NCBI GenBank assembly: GCA_934561115.1
Contig: CAKTFS010000003.1
Location: 1-64,000 of the forward strand
Reading direction: 5' to 3'
Length of the DNA: 64,000 bases
Origin: an uncultured Faecalibacterium sp.
GTDB lineage: Bacteria; Bacillota; Clostridia; Oscillospirales; Ruminococcaceae
Position numbers and translations under genes: made by a program. Below are positions 38,027-47,292 of the stretch, one piece after another. Position 1 is the stretch's first letter; each line of letters begins with the position of its first letter. The notes beneath the pieces were generated by a model. That model searched no databases and was not told the origin of the DNA. It saw only the letters and a program-made list of their open reading frames with translations.

Positions 38027-38142
38027 CCCTCCCGTGAAAAGGCAATGCTGGAAAATCCGCAGATTTTCCAGCATTGCAAATTTAAAAATATACTTTCCGC
38101 TGAACATGGCCAGAGCGCAGCGGAGGCCATTCAAAATCGTGC
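38027..38142 (-). repeat. variable-hairpin element, copy D
   Basis: Forward coordinates: tail 38027-38041 (CCTCCCGTGAAAA), hairpin 2 at 38042-38077 with arms GCAATGCTGGAAAAT and complement around the CTGCGG loop (minus reading), and stem 1 ATGGCC/GGCCAT (38106-38111, 38125-38130). The loop has TCCGCT and the flank AGCGGA, so the pseudoknot pairing is perfect. Confidence 0.8.
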
Positions 38143-38156
38143 CGTGCCCCGGCATA

Positions 38157-38345
38157 ACTCCCTCAGTCAAACCCTGCGGGTTTGCCAGCTCCCTCGGGGA
38201 GGGAGCCTCTGGCGAAACCGGATACTTTGCGTTTAAGCCGGAATGTCTGCCGCCATGCCAAAGGCCCCATCTCAGAGGGGGCTGTCGAGCGAACGCGAGA
38301 CTGGGGGAGTTTCACCCCACAAAAAAACTCCCCCTTGCGGGGGAG
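38157..38345. repeat. two further CCCTCAGTC-type palindromic repeats
   Basis: 38157-38219 (+) has the hairpin CAAACCC-TGC-GGGTTTG followed by CAGCTCCCTC and GAGGGAGCC. 38257-38313 (-) has CGAGCGAACGCG-type arms. They end just before the pilus operon's last gene. Confidence 0.7.
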
Positions 38346-38381
38346 CGGGCACGGCGCACCGTGCCTGAAAGGCGTACGGGT

Positions 38382-39272
38382 TCAGCTTTGCTTTTTGCCC
38401 TGACGGTTCAGCACCCAGCCAATGGCAAACAGCAGCACACCGCTGCAGGCCAGCACCGGCACGGGCCAGTTCAGCTGGCCGGTCTGGGGCAGAACGGGCT
38501 TATCCGGGTTCGCAGGGGAGACCGGATTGTCCGGGTTGCCGGGGCTTACGGGGTTGTCCGGGGTACCGGGACTTACCGGATTATCCGGCGTGCCGGGGCT
38601 TACGGGCGTGTCCGGGCTGTCCGGCTGCTCCGGGAGATCCGGGGTCTCCGGCTCCACGGGGGTGTCCGGGGTATCGGGGGTGTCCGGGGTGTCAGGGGTG
38701 TCCGGCACATCCGGGGTGTCGGGGGTTTCCGGCGTTTCCGGGATGGTAGCACCTACCTTGGGGGTGGCGTCTACATCGTAGATCCAGCTGTCGCCATCGG
38801 GCAGGGGGATGGACACAAGGAAGGGCTTGATGGCCTCGTAGCCGTGGGAGGCTTCGGTCTGCATGACCAGATACAGCCCCTGCGGCAGCTTGGCAAAATC
38901 GGCATAGCCATCCTCGTCCACGTTCTGCTGGGCGGCAATGGCGGGCACCGTGGGCAGATACTTTGCCAGCCGGTCAGCCAGCGTACTGTCGGAAAGATCG
39001 CCCAGCACCACGCCGCAGCCCGTAAAATCGCCGGTATAGGCGTAAGACAGGTCGCCGCCGGAGCGCTTGACGGTGGCCACCTGATACAGGGTCAGCTCGC
39101 CGCCGCGCAGGGGCACATCGTTGTGGGTGTCGTACAGGCGGACGTGGATCGAGCCAAGCCGCCCGGACACAAGGTTGGCGCTGGTGGCAAACGCCGGCAG
39201 GGCGCAGCATACCACAAGGCACACAGCCAGCAGCACAGCCGCCAGACGATGACGCAGATCAATGCTTTTCAT
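38382..39272 (-). CDS. LPQTG-anchored proline-rich pilin-like surface protein
   Basis: This 296-residue secreted protein has a signal peptide (about 1-30, ending AFA), a SpaA/Cna-like pilin domain (about 35-160, with GGELTLYQVATV and LPQGLYLVMQTEA), and a long Pro/Asp/Thr spacer of PDTP and PVSPGTPDN repeats (about 165-258). The sorting signal LPQTG (261-265) is followed by a hydrophobic segment and basic tail. Short length and last place in the operon fit an anchoring or base pilin. The ATG at 39272 with AGAGG is preferred over a GTG nine bases upstream. It overlaps the sortase end by 14 bp. Confidence 0.85.
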   Translation of the reverse strand: MKSIDLRHRLAAVLLAVCLVVCCALPAFATSANLVSGRLGSIHVRLYDTHNDVPLRGGELTLYQVATVKRSGGDLSYAYTGDFTGCGVVLGDLSDSTLADRLAKYLPTVPAIAAQQNVDEDGYADFAKLPQGLYLVMQTEASHGYEAIKPFLVSIPLPDGDSWIYDVDATPKVGATIPETPETPDTPDVPDTPDTPDTPDTPDTPVEPETPDLPEQPDSPDTPVSPGTPDNPVSPGTPDNPVSPGNPDNPVSPANPDKPVLPQTGQLNWPVPVLACSGVLLFAIGWVLNRQGKKQS

Positions 39273-40104
39273 GTTCTTCACCTCTTGTTTTCTTGCGTTT
39301 GCGTGTGGAAAGCAGCATGCCGATCAGCAGGATCAGCAGCATGGGCAGCGCCATGATGGGCGCAACGATGATGGGTTCGATCTTGAGCGCTTCGGCGGTA
39401 ACGCGGATGCGCTTGTACTGGTTGGGGGTCTCGACGCGGTGGCCGCGCACCAGCAGGCGGTGGGTGTTGATGCCGTAGGGGGTGCAGGTCATCAGGGTGA
39501 CGTAGTCCTTGCCTTCGGCGATCTTCAGCTCGTCGGTCTTGGTGGGCAGCACGATGGAAATTTTGTCCACCTCGTAGGTGAGCACCCGGTCCAGCACGGT
39601 GATGGTAAAGGTATCGCCCACTTCCAGCTGATCCAGGTTGGTAAACAGCTTTGCGCTGGGCAGGCCGCGGTGTGCCGAGATGACCGCGTGGGTGGACGCG
39701 CCGCCTACCGGCAGGCTGGTGCCCTCCAAATGGCCTGCGGCGATCTGCAATACGCTGTCGCTGGTGCCGTGGTAGATGGGCAGCTCCACGCCTATTTTGG
39801 AGATGGTGATGTAGCCCATAATGCCCGTGCCGGTAATATCCAGCGTGTCGGCGTAGCCGGTAAGCTGATCCGGGCGGTAGAGCGCGTTTTCGTTGGCGGC
39901 TACCTGCGCGTTAAAGGCATCGGCGGCGTCAAAGTATTGGCTGTAGTCCGCATCGGTCATGTTGTCTACGTCTTGGGCGTAGCTGGCAACCGCGCGGGAC
40001 TGGTTGCGCTGGTTGACGTAATCGCTGATGGTGGGGTATAACATCACGGATAGACCCACGAAAAAGACGAGGATCAATATAATAGTGCTTTTGTTCTTTT
40101 TCAT
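39259..40104 (-). CDS. class C (pilin-polymerising) sortase
   Basis: This 281-residue membrane-bound transpeptidase has an N-terminal membrane helix (about 8-28), a catalytic domain with His145 (VISAHRGLP), Cys207 (TLMTCTPYG) and Arg216 (NTHRLLVRG), and a second C-terminal helix (about 245-268) with a basic tail. The two-helix layout is typical of class C. It links pilin subunits by isopeptide bonds. The classical DPW/DPF lid motif is not seen at its usual place. It sits between the major pilin and the LPQTG pilin genes, its expected substrates. Confidence 0.93.
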   Translation of the reverse strand: MKKNKSTIILILVFFVGLSVMLYPTISDYVNQRNQSRAVASYAQDVDNMTDADYSQYFDAADAFNAQVAANENALYRPDQLTGYADTLDITGTGIMGYITISKIGVELPIYHGTSDSVLQIAAGHLEGTSLPVGGASTHAVISAHRGLPSAKLFTNLDQLEVGDTFTITVLDRVLTYEVDKISIVLPTKTDELKIAEGKDYVTLMTCTPYGINTHRLLVRGHRVETPNQYKRIRVTAEALKIEPIIVAPIMALPMLLILLIGMLLSTRKRKKTRGEEHEKH

Positions 40105-40184
40105 GGGCTACTCCCTAACGTTATAGTTTCAGGATCAGGGCAGGGGGCTTTGCAGCCACGCCCTGTGCTGGGGAAAAGGAGAGC

Positions 40185-41711
40185 TTAGCGGTTCTCCATG
40201 CGCTTTTTGGTAATGAGCAGGACACCTGCTGCAACCATCAGGCCGCCGCCGACCACGTAGAAGATGGTGGTGCCAATGCCGCCGGTGCCGGGCAGGGTAG
40301 TGCCGCGGTTGTTGAGAACGCGAACAGTTTTGCTGTCGGTAGCCTCAGTATCATCGTACTTAACGGTGCAAGAAACGTCGCTACCTGTAACCGTGGGCAG
40401 AGTACCGCGATCGATCACAACCGTAATAGGAGCGGTCAGCGTGTTGTAACCGGTGGGAGCCTTGGTCTCCTCCAGATAGTAGGTGCCAGCGTCCAGACCA
40501 ATCAGCTTAATGTTACCAGAAGCAGGGGTCACAACGGTGGTAGCTTCGGACTGGGTGCCCCACTTGGCAAACTTATACTCGGTAGCATCGGTAGCATTGC
40601 CATCAATGGTTTTAGTCAGCACAGCGTAACTTACGGACTCATCGGCGTTTTTCTTGTACAGCTGGAACTCAGCATCTGCCAGAGCGTGGTCGGCACTTTC
40701 ACTGGTGGTGGTATACTTGTGCACGCCCATCTCCCAAACGTAGGTTTTGGTGATGGAATCAGGAGTGTCTTCACCGTTGTAAGTGAGGTGAGTGGTGTTA
40801 GGGTTACCAGTAGAACCGATGACAGCAGAAGCCTTGACGGTTGCCTTATAGGTGACACTGAACAGATCGCTGGGTGCTAAAGCGGTATCTTTAAACTTGA
40901 TTTCAAAGGTGCAACTGTCGGTATTAGTGGTAAACAGATCGTAGTCAGTGCCCTCTACTAGGGTATGCTCCTGACCATAACGCCAACGGTAAACAGTGAC
41001 AGAGCTCTTATCAAACTCAAATCCGGAGCCCATAGTATCGTGCAGAACATAGTTGGTGGGCTTGCCATCGTTTACGGTGATTCGGGTATTAAACTCAACA
41101 ACGTCTCCAATGTTGGCGTCGTTATAATATCCGTAAGTGTTGCCCTCCTTGACCAACTTGGTAACGGTAGGCAGACTGTTCTTTTCCTCAATGATTACTT
41201 CTGTTGCAGTGGAATTAATGGAGCAGATAGAACCATCGTTCAGGTCGGAAACAACCAGATACCAACCGAGAGGCAGATTAGCAAATTCAATTTTTCCATG
41301 ATCCTCGCCTTGAGCCTTCTTTTCAGCCTCTGCTTCGATAGTAGATGCATATATACCAGCGTCATTTGCAAAGGTCTGAACATCAGCGTGGTCTACCCAA
41401 GTAACATCTCCGGTGGAGCTGTTAAAGGTCAAATAACTGTCTTTAGAATCAACAAAGCTGCCCCACTTAGTGTTTTTTACATAACGGTAGGAGTTGGTGG
41501 TTGCATTGTACTGAAGATCCAGAATGCGGTAGATTTTATAGGTTTTACCAGCAACAGCATTTTTAATGATAATTTTACCATCTTCACTGCTGCTGTTGTG
41601 GGTGCCAGTGGCAGCGGTAGTACCACCCTCCGCCCACGCCGGGATCGCCATGGCGCAGACCATGGCAACTGCCAGCAGCGCAGCCATGAGTTTCTTCATT
41701 GCTTTTTTCAT
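40185..41711 (-). CDS. major pilin, LPGTG-anchored, SpaH/EbpC-like
   Basis: This 508-residue pilin shaft subunit has a signal peptide (about 1-28), several Ig-like Cna-B-type domains, a candidate pilin-motif lysine in LPTVTKLVKEGN (about 180), an E-box YYLEETKAPTGYN (about 420-432), and the sorting signal LPGTG (473-477) with hydrophobic stretch and KKRMENR. The E-box glutamate and lysines form intramolecular isopeptide bonds in such pilins. The coding stretch is less GC-rich than its surroundings, as often seen in exchangeable surface genes. Confidence 0.92.
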   Translation of the reverse strand: MKKAMKKLMAALLAVAMVCAMAIPAWAEGGTTAATGTHNSSSEDGKIIIKNAVAGKTYKIYRILDLQYNATTNSYRYVKNTKWGSFVDSKDSYLTFNSSTGDVTWVDHADVQTFANDAGIYASTIEAEAEKKAQGEDHGKIEFANLPLGWYLVVSDLNDGSICSINSTATEVIIEEKNSLPTVTKLVKEGNTYGYYNDANIGDVVEFNTRITVNDGKPTNYVLHDTMGSGFEFDKSSVTVYRWRYGQEHTLVEGTDYDLFTTNTDSCTFEIKFKDTALAPSDLFSVTYKATVKASAVIGSTGNPNTTHLTYNGEDTPDSITKTYVWEMGVHKYTTTSESADHALADAEFQLYKKNADESVSYAVLTKTIDGNATDATEYKFAKWGTQSEATTVVTPASGNIKLIGLDAGTYYLEETKAPTGYNTLTAPITVVIDRGTLPTVTGSDVSCTVKYDDTEATDSKTVRVLNNRGTTLPGTGGIGTTIFYVVGGGLMVAAGVLLITKKRMENR

Positions 41712-41861
41712 GGAAAAAGCCCCTTTCTTTTCTGCCCCTTGCCGCCCCCCCGCATTTTGTGCAGGGGGGGATAGGGGTGTGGTTTTTGTTCGGTCTATCG
41801 CGTAAACTTTGCGCTGGGCGGGCGGGGGCTCAGCCCCGGGCGTCCGGCAGGGAAGTGCAGT

Positions 41862-44800
41862 TTAGTCATCTGCCCTCCCTTCGTGTCTGCGCTTGCGGTG
41901 GATAATACTGTATGCCAGCGCGGTCAGCATCATAGTGCCGCCCACGGCTGTGTACGGGAGTGTACCGGTGCCGCCGGTAGAGGGGAGTTCGTAGCCGGAG
42001 TTGTCTTTTTCCTTGTTGGTCACAAGGATGATATCAGCACCCTGCACATTGTTTACGGTGTATTCCACAGCGTATCTTGTGTTGGTGGATGCCTCCTCTA
42101 CGTAGAAGTAGTAGTCAAGATAAGCGGTAGGGATTTCATAGGTCGTTTTCCAGCCGTCTGCTCGTGTAAGCGTGAGTTCCTCCACGAATGTGCCAGTGTC
42201 TGTTGGGGTAGCTTTCCGGTAAAGCTTTACGGTAATGTTATCGGGCAGCTTTGTGTTGTTGCCGTCCATAAAGGTACCGTTCTGATCTTTCCAGAGCTTT
42301 TGGATGGTAAGGCGGTTGCTTGTGTTCTTTACCGTCAGGGTAATGGCATCGTTCTCGTAGTAGTAGCTGACATCACTCTCGGATGGAACGGTTGCCAGCG
42401 GTGTTGACCCGACCGCACTGAGATATGCAGTATTGGTATTATTTCCGGCCGTAGTCCAGATGAAGTAGTGCGGGGTAGCATCTTTTATATAGCCAGCGGG
42501 CGCTTTGGTCTCGGTCAGGCGGTAAAGGGTGTCGAAGGGAAGCAGGATAGAGCCACTACCAGTGGTAGAACTGCCGCTGTTCGAGAAGGAAAGGTGGAAA
42601 TAACTGCCATCTGGCTGTGCAGGAATAGCATCATATACTTCCACAAACTGGTTGATGTTTTTATCATACTTTTCCAGCATGAATTTTGCACCGGACAGGG
42701 AGGTTTTGACGTTATTGCTATCTACCTTGTGGATGGTCAAGCCTACCGTGTGTGCGCTGCCGCCAGCGGTAGATTGCACAACGTCGAACGAAACATCTTT
42801 GGTGGTGTAGCCGTAAAGCTCTGCGGTGTTTGTCATCATGTAGGAGGTGTTGCTGGTGTTCGCGTACTTATATTCCAGCAGATACGATTGCTCGTTCGGC
42901 ACCTGAACGGTGAGGATATACCCTTCCGAGGTCTCCTGATAGCTCGTCTTGTAGGAATCGGAGGGGAGCTCTACGCCTTTGCCGGTAGCTGCATCATAAT
43001 CATACAGCTTGATCGAGGAATCAACCAGCGCAGCACTGTTTTGAGGACGACCCGGAACGACCACCTTGTCTGTCAATTTGATCATTGATTCATCGCCAAG
43101 CTTCAACTTTTTGGGGTTGATGACGATGGAATAAGTGACCTCGTTGGCTGTTGAATCGTAGGAGCCGTACTTTTCCAGCAGGGAGTTTTGGTATTCCACG
43201 ATGGTTTCTGTTGTAGAACCACCTACGCCCTCCCACTTTGCGGAGTTGATGAAATATTTGGTCTGGGTATTCGTAAGGCTCGAGTTCCAGATGTCTTTAT
43301 CCACCTTGACGGCATAGCGGATGTAGAAAGAAGTGAATTGATTTGCAGCATCATTGAGTTCTTCGTTTAACGTGAACTTCAAGATGGCTGCGTTAGAAGA
43401 ATCACAAGCAAAAAAGCGTGGATCACTCAGACTGACACCGGTCAGCCAACCGCCGCTCGAAGGAGAGTAGTTTACAGAAGCAGTGTACCCATTGTTATAT
43501 TCGGTACTATCATAATACTCTGCAACCAACTGGGCAGAACCATCCACATAGGTCACATGATCCGGCAACGTATCGGTGATGGTTGCGGGGAGCTTCAGAA
43601 GACCCTTGTTGGTTTTCAGCTTGAGCTGGTAGTAGATATAGGTCTCGCCATCTGCGCCATTGCCCGCCGTTACTTTAACATTGTCAGTCGCGTAGAAACC
43701 GGCAGAAGCTGTGGTTTTAGGCGGCTTATCGGCGGACATTTTAATCAGCTCCATGGGAGTGGGCGTGGCGGGGATATTGTACTTATACTCGGCAGAGCTG
43801 CCATTGGATTCGTTCTTGAAGCCGATGGTCTGCCCCGCGCTCAGCCCGCTGAAAGAGCCCCACGTGTTGTACTCGGAAATGACAACAGAATCGATCCGTG
43901 CGCCGGTATAACCATCCTTCTGGAACACCAGCTTGAAGGAACCAACGTGAGCATCACTCGCAGGGGACGCATCGCTAAGATTAACGGTAGCAAGCGGAGT
44001 GCCGATACAATCGTTCGAGGAATAATACTCGATCTGCAGGGAAAGATGGTTCGCTGCCAGCTGGCTGTACTTGATCTCCGTGCCGTCTTTAAGCTTGAGA
44101 GTGAGATGTTCGGTGATCTCTTTGTGCAGATCTTTCAGGATGGCGTAGTGATCGCTGCTTGTGACCGTACCAGAAGAAACCCAAGGCTTGTTGATGCAGT
44201 CTGTGATCTCAAGAAGCTTATCCGATTGCCCCCCGCTTTCGTTCCAAACGTAGGGCGGCGTAACGGTCAGCTTCCAACGCATTTTGAAGGGCGTGCCATC
44301 TGCCGTGCTGTCACTAAGGGTGGTATTGTCCAACGCTTCCTTCTTATGGGACTGCCCACGATTATTGTAGGTTGCAGTGCCGGAAGCGTCCCACTTTTTT
44401 TTGCCGTTCAGCTCCAAAGAAGCGCTATTGGTAACGCTGCTGCCGACCGTGAAGCCCGCCGGGGCTTTGGTCGTGTAGGTGACGGTGTACTGATAATCGG
44501 GATTGCTGGTATTGAATTTTGCGTCATTGAACTTATAGGTGAATTCGGTAGCGTCCTTAAATTTATCGGTTTCTTTCAAAATCGTACCAGAGGTGTTGCC
44601 GGAAACCTCGAAGTAACCGGTCATCTTGTGGCCGGGCGGCAGGGTATCCTTGAGCTCAAAGTTGTATATGGACGCACCGTTGGGTTTGATGTTGATTTTC
44701 CATGTAATCTCGCCCGTATCAGGGTTATAGCTGCCGGTCTTTTCCATCTCATTTTGGAAATAGATATCGCACTTACCTTTTTCGTCATTGGCATAGGCGC

Positions 44801-47270
44801 GGTTGGATAGGGTGTCACCATTCGGGCCGATATGATCTACAACTACATCGTATTCAAGGACATAGCTCTCGCCCTCGCCCAGTGCGAGCAGACCATTAAC
44901 ACCGTCTGCACCAGTGATCTTGATGCCCGGGTTGCCATTAGCAATGCCATCGCTGCTTAACCCGTTGCTGGTAACGTTTTCAACCTTGAAATCCGTATCT
45001 TTGGTTAGCGGCGTACTTCCGGTTTGTGTTACCTTTGTGACAGTAACGCCTTCATAACTGGCATCCTTAAAAGAACTGCCCAGATTCAGATAGTCGCTCA
45101 GCACAATGGGTTTGCCGCTGCCATTATCAGAACGGGCTGTGACGGTGTAGTGCATTTTGTATTTGCCGTCAGCTGTCCGGCCGCTGTGCACGCCCGTTTT
45201 ACTCACAGTAAGGTCTGTTTTTTGCTCGATCTTGATGGTAGTACCGCCACCGGGGAACTTGATCTCGTCTTTGCTGGTGGTAGTTTTTCTGTCTACCGTG
45301 CAGTTAACATAGAAGTGACCGGAAGTCTGCTTATTGTCCAGACTATCATTAAAGGTAAGGGTGACATTGCCCTTTGTATCAACCTTGATCGTACCGATAG
45401 TATCTTTGTTGTCTTCGCTCTTCAACACACCAGAAGCATCCTCGCTCAGCGTAAAACCAGCGGGCAGCTTGTAGGTCAGCTGTTTTGTGCCCGCAGGCAG
45501 GCCGCTACCAGAGGGGATGTTGAAGTGGTAAGTAAGCTTAACACTTCCGCCATCCTTGACCGTAAGGTCGGGAACTATCAGCGCAGTATAGTCTTTTTTA
45601 ATAGTGTGATCCGTGCCGTTGACCGTAGCGGTTGCTTCTTTGATCCAGTTTTCGTCTAACGTGGCCGTGGTGCTTGCAGTGGGATCCTCACCCGTCAGCG
45701 AAAGCATCATGGGCGAATACAGGGCGCCGTCAACGGCAGAGGAGAGCATCTCGTCGGCGTACTGCGCGTAGGCAACGCTTATCACGCCCACGACCTCGGC
45801 GTTGGAAAGGGTAACTTCGGCAACCTTGCCGTCCACGTCGCCGGAAATAACGGTAAGCGTGTCCTCGTCCGCCTCGCTCACGATGCCCACGGTCTCCACA
45901 GATTCAGCATCGGTCACGGTGTCGACCTGCGGCTCGGCAGCGGTGGATGCCACGCTGAGCACAGCGGGCTGCTCCGGGTCAACGGTGTCGGGGAGGTCGG
46001 GGATATCAGGGGTATCAAGGGCGGTCGTGTCCTCGGCAGCAGCGCCGGAATCCTCAGGCTCTACGCTGTTTTCGCCCTCGGCGTCCACGCTGAACAGATC
46101 GTCCAGATCGTCCGCTGCACTGTCGGCGCTGCTGTCCACAGCCACAGTGCGGGTGACGTACTTATTATAAATAACGATGTCGCCCACATCGGCAGCGCTG
46201 CCGTCCTCGCCGTCCAGCAGCCAGTCCATGCCGGCCATAGCGCTGCGCAGGGCAAGCACGCTGGCCTCCTGCGGGATGGCGCTCTGGGGGACCTCGGCAT
46301 ACTTCAGGCAGTAAGAGAGGAACATCACGTCCCACTCGCCGTAGGGGTTATTGTAGGAGTCGCCGTAGCGGGTGTAGTAGCGCAGGGTCACGCCGTCCGC
46401 CGGGTCGATCTCGAAGTTTTTCTCGCTCTGCTCGTAGCCCAGCTGGGTCTTTGCCACGTTGAGCAGATCCTCGTTCCAGTCACCGGTCATCTCAACACCG
46501 GCGGTGGAGGCCTGCCACTCCTCGGGGGTCTCGGTGGCGGTGGTGTCGCTCAGGCAGGCCACGGTGTGGTGATGCTCCGGCAGGGGGCAGGTGAGCACTT
46601 CCTCGTAGCAGGCGTCGGTGTGGTGGTGGTAGATGGGCTCCACGGTGTTCACCACCGGCTCCAGCGCCACGGGCTCGGCCACAGCCATGGCCACCAGTTC
46701 GGCGCTCTGGGTGGGCTCCACCACCTGCTCCACAAGCTCGCCTTCCTGCAGGCCGCAGGTCAGCTCGTACTCGGTGGTATAGCATCTTTCGTCGTGGGTA
46801 TGCTCAAATTTTTCGCAGATCAGGCTGCCGTCCTCGGGGTCGTAGCAGTCGTCATCGTGCACGTGCTCCTCTTCCATGCAGGTCAGGGTCTGCACCGCGG
46901 TGTAGCAGTCGTCGGTGTGCTCGTGGGGCACAAACTCGATCTGCGGCTCCAGTGCAGCCGGCGCGATCGCTTCCTCGGCGCTGGGCTGGCTGGCCCCGGC
47001 GGCCTCGGCCGCGGCGACCTCGCTTGCATTTTCAAGCTCGCCTTCCTCGTAGCCGCAGATCAGCACCTTGGTGTAGCAATCGGCCGTGTGGGCGTGCTCC
47101 TCCTCGCCGCACTGGTACTGCGCGGTCATAGAGATGCCTGTGCCGTGCAGCTGCCAGTTCACGAACAGGGTGGTGATCATGGCAAGTGCCAGCACAAATG
47201 CGGTGTAGCGCCGCAGGGCGTGCCGGTTTTCGCGGAACCGCTCCATGTACGTTGTAAGAATGTCGTTCAT
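41862..47270 (-). CDS. large pilus tip-like adhesin, LPSTG-anchored, with degenerate CHAP domain
   Basis: This 1802-residue surface protein starts with a membrane segment (about 22-45). Six H-x-H/HHH...C repeats follow (54-241, such as HAHTADCY and HVHDDDCY). Residues about 265-505 form a CHAP/NlpC-like domain in which the catalytic Cys is Asp314 (GEWDVMFLSYC) and the usual His before VGIV is absent, with an acidic insert at about 380-455. Then come many beta-rich pilin/collagen-binding-like domains (about 560-1740, including ETKAPAGYIKD). The sorting signal is LPSTG (1762-1766). It is first among the pilins, as tip adhesins are. Confidence 0.87.
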   Translation of the reverse strand: MNDILTTYMERFRENRHALRRYTAFVLALAMITTLFVNWQLHGTGISMTAQYQCGEEEHAHTADCYTKVLICGYEEGELENASEVAAAEAAGASQPSAEEAIAPAALEPQIEFVPHEHTDDCYTAVQTLTCMEEEHVHDDDCYDPEDGSLICEKFEHTHDERCYTTEYELTCGLQEGELVEQVVEPTQSAELVAMAVAEPVALEPVVNTVEPIYHHHTDACYEEVLTCPLPEHHHTVACLSDTTATETPEEWQASTAGVEMTGDWNEDLLNVAKTQLGYEQSEKNFEIDPADGVTLRYYTRYGDSYNNPYGEWDVMFLSYCLKYAEVPQSAIPQEASVLALRSAMAGMDWLLDGEDGSAADVGDIVIYNKYVTRTVAVDSSADSAADDLDDLFSVDAEGENSVEPEDSGAAAEDTTALDTPDIPDLPDTVDPEQPAVLSVASTAAEPQVDTVTDAESVETVGIVSEADEDTLTVISGDVDGKVAEVTLSNAEVVGVISVAYAQYADEMLSSAVDGALYSPMMLSLTGEDPTASTTATLDENWIKEATATVNGTDHTIKKDYTALIVPDLTVKDGGSVKLTYHFNIPSGSGLPAGTKQLTYKLPAGFTLSEDASGVLKSEDNKDTIGTIKVDTKGNVTLTFNDSLDNKQTSGHFYVNCTVDRKTTTSKDEIKFPGGGTTIKIEQKTDLTVSKTGVHSGRTADGKYKMHYTVTARSDNGSGKPIVLSDYLNLGSSFKDASYEGVTVTKVTQTGSTPLTKDTDFKVENVTSNGLSSDGIANGNPGIKITGADGVNGLLALGEGESYVLEYDVVVDHIGPNGDTLSNRAYANDEKGKCDIYFQNEMEKTGSYNPDTGEITWKINIKPNGASIYNFELKDTLPPGHKMTGYFEVSGNTSGTILKETDKFKDATEFTYKFNDAKFNTSNPDYQYTVTYTTKAPAGFTVGSSVTNSASLELNGKKKWDASGTATYNNRGQSHKKEALDNTTLSDSTADGTPFKMRWKLTVTPPYVWNESGGQSDKLLEITDCINKPWVSSGTVTSSDHYAILKDLHKEITEHLTLKLKDGTEIKYSQLAANHLSLQIEYYSSNDCIGTPLATVNLSDASPASDAHVGSFKLVFQKDGYTGARIDSVVISEYNTWGSFSGLSAGQTIGFKNESNGSSAEYKYNIPATPTPMELIKMSADKPPKTTASAGFYATDNVKVTAGNGADGETYIYYQLKLKTNKGLLKLPATITDTLPDHVTYVDGSAQLVAEYYDSTEYNNGYTASVNYSPSSGGWLTGVSLSDPRFFACDSSNAAILKFTLNEELNDAANQFTSFYIRYAVKVDKDIWNSSLTNTQTKYFINSAKWEGVGGSTTETIVEYQNSLLEKYGSYDSTANEVTYSIVINPKKLKLGDESMIKLTDKVVVPGRPQNSAALVDSSIKLYDYDAATGKGVELPSDSYKTSYQETSEGYILTVQVPNEQSYLLEYKYANTSNTSYMMTNTAELYGYTTKDVSFDVVQSTAGGSAHTVGLTIHKVDSNNVKTSLSGAKFMLEKYDKNINQFVEVYDAIPAQPDGSYFHLSFSNSGSSTTGSGSILLPFDTLYRLTETKAPAGYIKDATPHYFIWTTAGNNTNTAYLSAVGSTPLATVPSESDVSYYYENDAITLTVKNTSNRLTIQKLWKDQNGTFMDGNNTKLPDNITVKLYRKATPTDTGTFVEELTLTRADGWKTTYEIPTAYLDYYFYVEEASTNTRYAVEYTVNNVQGADIILVTNKEKDNSGYELPSTGGTGTLPYTAVGGTMMLTALAYSIIHRKRRHEGRADD

Positions 47271-47292
47271 AACGGAATACCTCCTCCCGGGG

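Noticed and set aside
38027..38142. Simple rho-independent terminator for pnp
   Set aside because: pnp already has a strong terminator at 37654, and the same 115-bp framework recurs at four other unrelated places, so it is a repeat element.
38520..38740. Regular short repeats that might suggest a CRISPR array
   Set aside because: They are in-frame codons for PDTP and PVSPGTPDN repeats in the LPQTG protein, without unique spacers of constant length.
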